From an uncultured cyanobacterium (GTDB lineage Bacteria > Cyanobacteriota > Cyanobacteriia > PCC-6307 > Cyanobiaceae), in assembly GCA_903934745.1 (NCBI GenBank), contig CAIZOZ010000126.1, positions 1 to 10,689 on the forward strand: a stretch of 10,689 nucleotides of DNA. The letters run 5' to 3'. Made by a program: the position numbers and the translations under genes. Shown here piece by piece: positions 7,583 to 10,689 of the stretch (within the stretch, counting starts at the first letter, position 1; each line of letters starts with the position of its first letter). A model generated the notes under the pieces. That model was not told where the DNA came from. It searched no databases and was given only the letters and a program-made list of their open reading frames with translations.

Positions 7583-8965
7583 GTGCCCAGTCGTCCGGGT
7601 CTCTCGGTTTTCGCCTGCCTCAGGCTGGGGTTGTTTCAGGCCTGCCTGGGTGCCTTGGCCGTGATTTTCGCCGGTCTGCTGAACCGGGTGATGCTCTCCG
7701 AGCTGGCCTTCCCCGGTCTGCTGGTGGGCGGGGCCCTGGCCTTCGAGCAATTCGTGGCTCCGGCCCGGGTGCTGTTCGGTCAGGTCTCCGATGCCCATCC
7801 GATCGCCTCAAGGCATCGAGTGCCTTACGTGTTGATCGGCACGGGCCTGTTCTGCCTTCTGGCGGTGGCCTCGATCCCGTTGATCTTCCAGGTCGGTCGC
7901 CTGCTGGCGGTGGGTGAGCAGCCCGCCCTTGCCTTTGGGATCGCCGGCCTCTGCGGCCTTTTCGCTCTGTATGGCCTGGCCATCTCGCTGGCCACCACGC
8001 CCTATCTGGCCCTGGTGATCGATCGCACCGAGGAGCTGGAGCGCCCTCGGGCCGTGGGCATTATTTGGTGCATGCTTACCGTTGGCATCGTGGTTGGTGC
8101 CATCGCCATCAGCATCAGCTTGCGATCCCTCGATGGGGTGGTCGATCCGGCGGTGCTGGAGCCGACCCTGCGGCGCTTCATGGCCATCGTCGCCGCGCTG
8201 GTGATGGTGTTGACGTTGATTGCCACCTGGGGGATGGAAGCGCCGGGTCAGCTCGGCGCCACCCAGGCGGGTCGGGAGGATCGAGTCACCCTGGCTCAGT
8301 CGTGGGCCTTGATCACCTCCAGCCGCCAGGTGCTCGTCTTTTTTTCCTTTCTGGTGATGTTCACCCTCGGGCTGTTTCTGCAGGATCCGGTGCTCGAGAG
8401 CTATGCGGCCCAGGTGTTCGCCATGCCAATCGCCGCCACCACCCAGCTCAACGCCTTCTGGGGAATCGGCACCCTGGTGGGACTGCTGTTGGGCGGACTC
8501 TGGATCGTCCCCTGGCTGGGCAAACTACCCACGGCCAGGCTGGGCTGTCGCCTGATTGTGGTTTCCCTGCTGTTGCTGCTGCTGTGTGGCCTGGCCCCTA
8601 ATGTCCCAGTGCTCAAGCTGGTCATGGTTGGTTTTGGTCTTGCCGCTGGCATTGCCACCAACAGCACCCTCTGCCTGATGCTGGATCTCACTTTGCCGGA
8701 GGCGGCGGGGACTTTTGTGGGGGTCTGGGGCCTGGCCCAGGCCATCTCGAGGGCACTGGGCAAGCTCTGCGGTGGTGCCCTCTACGATCTGGGGCGCTGG
8801 CTCCATTTGGGCAACGGCTCCTATTCCTCCTTCGCCCTGGTGCTGGCGGTGGAAACGCTTGTGGCTGTTCTGGCCCTGGTCCTGCTCAACCGGGTCAACA
8901 TCCACCAGTTCAGGGAGGATACGGGCCGCAGCCTTACAAAGGTCCTGGCTATGGAACTCGGATGA
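7583..8965 (+). CDS. PucC/BCH2-family MFS transporter
   Basis: Inner or thylakoid membrane protein of the major facilitator superfamily, 460 residues with about 12 hydrophobic segments. It resembles the BCH2/PucC/LhaA group, whose members assist light-harvesting complex assembly or handle (bacterio)chlorophyll in phototrophs. Supporting segments are GLFQACLGALAVIFAGLLNR (16-35), a first loop with FEQFVAPARVLFGQVSDAHP (54-73) then RHRVPYVLIGTG (78-89), and a second half with GLALGIATNST-like and GVWGLAQAISRALGKLCGGA segments. The SD-x-HP loop and the R-x-R-x-P-Y stretch are typical of the group. The GTG start lies 11 bp after the TolC-like gene without a clear Shine-Dalgarno, which suggests coupled translation. 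The stop overlaps the next start (ATGA). The actual substrate or partner cannot be told from sequence; cyanobacteria have several paralogues. Confidence 0.87.
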   Translation: MPSRPGLSVFACLRLGLFQACLGALAVIFAGLLNRVMLSELAFPGLLVGGALAFEQFVAPARVLFGQVSDAHPIASRHRVPYVLIGTGLFCLLAVASIPLIFQVGRLLAVGEQPALAFGIAGLCGLFALYGLAISLATTPYLALVIDRTEELERPRAVGIIWCMLTVGIVVGAIAISISLRSLDGVVDPAVLEPTLRRFMAIVAALVMVLTLIATWGMEAPGQLGATQAGREDRVTLAQSWALITSSRQVLVFFSFLVMFTLGLFLQDPVLESYAAQVFAMPIAATTQLNAFWGIGTLVGLLLGGLWIVPWLGKLPTARLGCRLIVVSLLLLLLCGLAPNVPVLKLVMVGFGLAAGIATNSTLCLMLDLTLPEAAGTFVGVWGLAQAISRALGKLCGGALYDLGRWLHLGNGSYSSFALVLAVETLVAVLALVLLNRVNIHQFREDTGRSLTKVLAMELG

Positions 8966-9756
8966 TGCTCGCCGCTCCCGCCCTTGATCCGGCGCTCTCC
9001 TCTCTGATTGATCGCGTCGCCGAGCGCCAGCGCGCCGATTTCGGCCACATGGTGTCCGACATCAAGGACGATGGCTCGCTGATCACGGCCTGTGATCGCT
9101 GGAGTGATGCCACCTTGGTCCGGGGCCTGGCAGAACTGTTCCCAGAAGAGGGGGTGCTCAGTGAGGAGGGACAGAAGCAGGTGCCAGGCAGTTCCGCTTA
9201 CTGGGTCGTCGATCCGCTCGATGGCACCACTAACTTCGCCGCTGGCATCCCTTACTGGGCCATCTCCATGGCGCGCTTCGAAGCCGGCAAGCCGGTGCTG
9301 GCCATCCTCGATGTGCCACCCCTGCGACAGCGCATCGTGGCGATTCGCGGCGGTGGAGCCTGGCGTAATGGCAAGCCGCTGCAGCCTCCGTCGATCCAGT
9401 CCCATAGCGCTGGTTGTGCTTCCCTCTGCAGCCGCTCGATCGGTGTGCTGCAGAAACTCCCGGATCGTCGCTTCCCAGGCAAGATTCGTCTGCTGGGGGT
9501 GGCCAGCCTGAATCTGGTGAGTGTGGCGATGGGGCAGACCGTGGCGGCCTTGGAGGCCACGCCCAAGATCTGGGATCTGGCGGCCGCCTGGCTGGTGCTT
9601 TCAGAATTGCAATGTCCCGTGCGCTGGTTGCTGCGGGATCCGGGCGGTATTGCGGCGGGCACCGACCTGTCCCACGCCGATTTCCCGGTGCTCGTGGCCG
9701 ATCGTCCCCAAACCCTCGAACGGTTCATGCCCTGGGCTGAGGCCTTACGCGATTAG
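8962..9756 (+). CDS. Inositol monophosphatase family protein
   Basis: Mg2+-dependent, Li+-sensitive-type sugar/polyol phosphatase of the inositol monophosphatase superfamily, 264 residues, normal length. The metal-binding motifs are visible: LSEEG (66-70, acidic pair E68/E69), WVVDPLDGTTNF (81-92, D84 and D87) and WDLAAAW (204-210, D205). The last motif has Ala where most members have Gly (WDxAAG). The substrate could be inositol-1-phosphate, histidinol phosphate, a bisphosphate nucleotide or another sugar phosphate; the sequence does not decide. The ATG shares the ATGA overlap with the stop of the MFS gene, a sign of translational coupling; a second ATG follows directly at 8965. The 3' end overlaps the convergent VOC gene by about 4 bp, leaving no space for a dedicated terminator. 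Confidence 0.92.
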   Translation: MMLAAPALDPALSSLIDRVAERQRADFGHMVSDIKDDGSLITACDRWSDATLVRGLAELFPEEGVLSEEGQKQVPGSSAYWVVDPLDGTTNFAAGIPYWAISMARFEAGKPVLAILDVPPLRQRIVAIRGGGAWRNGKPLQPPSIQSHSAGCASLCSRSIGVLQKLPDRRFPGKIRLLGVASLNLVSVAMGQTVAALEATPKIWDLAAAWLVLSELQCPVRWLLRDPGGIAAGTDLSHADFPVLVADRPQTLERFMPWAEALRD

Positions 9757-10277
9757 CCGCGGTTGCCAGCGGCGGGAATGGCCGCTGCGCCGAACAAGGC
9801 CAGGTTGGTCCTGAACTGTCGCCGGAGTGGGTCGAGGTCCGCGGCTCCGGGCTGGCGCAGCTGCACGGTGTACTCCAGGCGCAGGCCGTTGACCGGATCG
9901 TCGAAGAAAAAAGAGCGGTAGGGATTTAGGTCGATCAGCTCCCCCACCACCACGCCGGTGCTGATCAGGGCAAGGCGCCGCTCCTCCAGGCTCTGAAGTG
10001 AGTCGCAGCGGAAGGCGAAGTGAAAAGTGCCAGCTGGTACGCCGAGACCACGGTTGATGTCCGTGTCGTAATGAGTCGCTATCCCTGGGACATCGATCCA
10101 CTGCATGAAGGCGAGGCAACAGCCACCGCCGCAGTCGAAGAAGGCGTGGTCAACCCGACCCCCTTCCTCCAGCAGGATCCATTCGTGGATCAGCAGTTCA
10201 AAGCCCAGTTGGCCTTGATAGAACGCCGTTGTCGCTTCCAGGTCGTGGGTGCCGAAGCTGAGGTGATCGAGGGCCAT
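9753..10277 (-). CDS. VOC (glyoxalase/dioxygenase fold) family protein
   Basis: Vicinal-oxygen-chelate family protein built from two beta-alpha-beta-beta-beta units, usually binding one divalent metal; members include glyoxalases, extradiol dioxygenases and resistance proteins. The first unit starts at once with ALDHLSFGTHDLEATTAFYQ. The second has AGTFHFAFRCDSL and ends DPVNGLRLEYTVQL. His in DHLSF, His in TFHFAF and Glu in RLEYT sit where metal ligands usually lie (residues 31, 112 and 161 if numbered from the longer start). The stretch DCGGGCC gives three nearby cysteines, uncommon for the family. I chose the ATG at 10277 because the fold begins right after it and AAGG lies just upstream; an in-frame ATG at 10355 would add 26 residues. 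The substrate is unknown. It is the only minus-strand gene in the right half and converges on the phosphatase gene. Confidence 0.85.
   Translation of the reverse strand: MALDHLSFGTHDLEATTAFYQGQLGFELLIHEWILLEEGGRVDHAFFDCGGGCCLAFMQWIDVPGIATHYDTDINRGLGVPAGTFHFAFRCDSLQSLEERRLALISTGVVVGELIDLNPYRSFFFDDPVNGLRLEYTVQLRQPGAADLDPLRRQFRTNLALFGAAAIPAAGNRG
9767..9787. other. Hairpin at the convergent gene junction
   Basis: CAGCGGC (9767-9773) and GCCGCTG (9781-9787) form a 7-bp stem with a 7-nt loop, 10 bases after the phosphatase stop codon and inside the 3' coding end of the VOC gene. No T tract follows, so any termination or mRNA-stabilising role is only a possibility. Confidence 0.25.
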
Positions 10278-10446
10278 CTCGCCTTGAGGAACAGGGCAGC
10301 TTTCTAGCCATGTCTTGCCTCGCTGAAGTGCCTGCCGCCGCAGGTGGGGCTCCATGGGCCTGTCAATTTTGCCTGCCTTCCTGGGCTATCGGTTCTGAGC
10401 GGGCCTCGGATCCGTGGCTGAATCCATGGGCTGTTCCGGGCGGGAT

Positions 10447-10476
10447 TTGCAAGATCCGATGGGCAGATGGTATGAT
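10447..10476 (+). promoter_or_regulatory. Sigma70-type promoter upstream of the structured RNA
   Basis: TTGCAA (10447-10452) and TATGAT (10471-10476) are separated by 18 bp, close to the TTGACA / TATAAT consensus. It is the best promoter match noticed in the window. Transcription would start near 10482-10485 and run rightward into the structured RNA region, with no protein gene in between. Confidence 0.55.
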
Positions 10477-10482
10477 TTTGGA

Positions 10483-10689
10483 CTGCGCGGGAAACCGAGC
10501 GGCCGTCCCAACGGAGGGACTGAAAGAGCGAGAGCTGAAACGCCTCGATCTGGAAGTCACAAGGAAGGGGTGGAACGGGTGAGCTGCTAGGTTCACCAAG
10601 TCCCAAACGGAACGGCGCGAGCCGACCAGCCGGGGCGATCTACAACGAAGGAGGCGAAAGCCGCCGGTGTTGTAGGTTTCACAAGTCGC
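10483..10689 (+). ncRNA. Structured non-coding RNA, partial at the right edge; family not proven
   Basis: The region lacks a credible reading frame but is dense in small, stable hairpins: CGG-GAAA-CCG (10488-10497), GTCCC/GGGAC (10505-10520), AGC-GAGA-GCT (10527-10536), GGTGA/TCACC (10578-10597) and CGGC-GCGA-GCCG (10613-10624). A longer element has CTACAAC pairing with GTTGTAG around GGC-GAAA-GCC (about 10640-10675). Four loops are GNRA tetraloops, a mark of a folded RNA with tertiary contacts. A good promoter lies just upstream. RNase P RNA (no GAGGAAAGTCC), tmRNA and tRNA signatures were looked for and not found. The size, hairpin arrangement and promoter suit the HEARO / IscB-associated omega RNA class, which would predict an iscB-like nuclease gene just to the right. 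A domain I fragment of a group II intron is the main alternative. The class is inference; that it is structured is well supported. Confidence 0.6.

Noticed and set aside
10304..10606. Reading frames of 78-100 codons on both strands in the right-hand gene-free region
   Set aside because: No domain, no ribosome binding site, and they overlap the promoter and hairpin-rich RNA region.
10483..10689. RNase P RNA, tmRNA or SRP RNA
   Set aside because: The universal GAGGAAAGTCC core of RNase P, the tmRNA tRNA-like and tag parts, and the SRP GGAAGC loop motifs are all absent from this stretch, though sequence beyond the edge was not visible.
1..10689. CRISPR array, IS ends or tRNA genes
   Set aside because: No regularly spaced direct repeats, no transposase frame with terminal inverted repeats and no tRNA cloverleaf with a T-arm consensus were found.

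Overview
The window looks like a chromosomal segment of a high-GC picocyanobacterium (Cyanobium / high-GC Synechococcus type). The evidence is psbU (an extrinsic photosystem II subunit of oxygenic phototrophs), a PucC/BCH2-type carrier of the (bacterio)chlorophyll/light-harvesting family, a cyanobacterial-type DUF512 Fe-S protein, a DUF3120 membrane protein, and three copies of the cyanobacterial HIP1 octamer GCGATCGC. The genus is an inference; no rRNA gene is present.

Left part, minus strand (49-3426): nadB (L-aspartate oxidase, first step of NAD synthesis), psbU with its signal peptide, and a polytopic DUF3120 protein. A strong minus-strand intrinsic terminator at 1788-1814 lies between psbU and nadB, so nadB is probably transcribed separately. 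DUF3120 is divergent from the next block, and a 25-bp near-perfect palindrome (3274-3298) lies in the poorly conserved 5' part of its reading frame.

Middle, plus strand (3455-9756): five tightly packed genes with gaps of 58, 27, 11 and -4 bp that look like one operon: uppP (undecaprenyl-diphosphate phosphatase), a PDZ/CX3CX2C DUF512 protein, a TolC-like outer-membrane channel, a PucC-family MFS carrier and an inositol-monophosphatase-family phosphatase. The themes are envelope lipid-carrier recycling, export across the outer membrane and pigment or small-molecule handling. A shared pathway is not shown by the sequence.

Right part: a VOC (glyoxalase-fold) protein on the minus strand converges on the phosphatase gene with overlapping stop codons. 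Beyond it, 10278-10689 has no credible protein gene. A good sigma70-type promoter (TTGCAA-18-TATGAT) is followed by about 200 nt rich in small GNRA-capped hairpins and a longer closing stem. This looks like a structured RNA cut by the window edge, and it is the most interesting object here. An IscB-associated omega RNA (HEARO class) or part of a group II intron are candidate identities, neither of which can be proven from the window alone.
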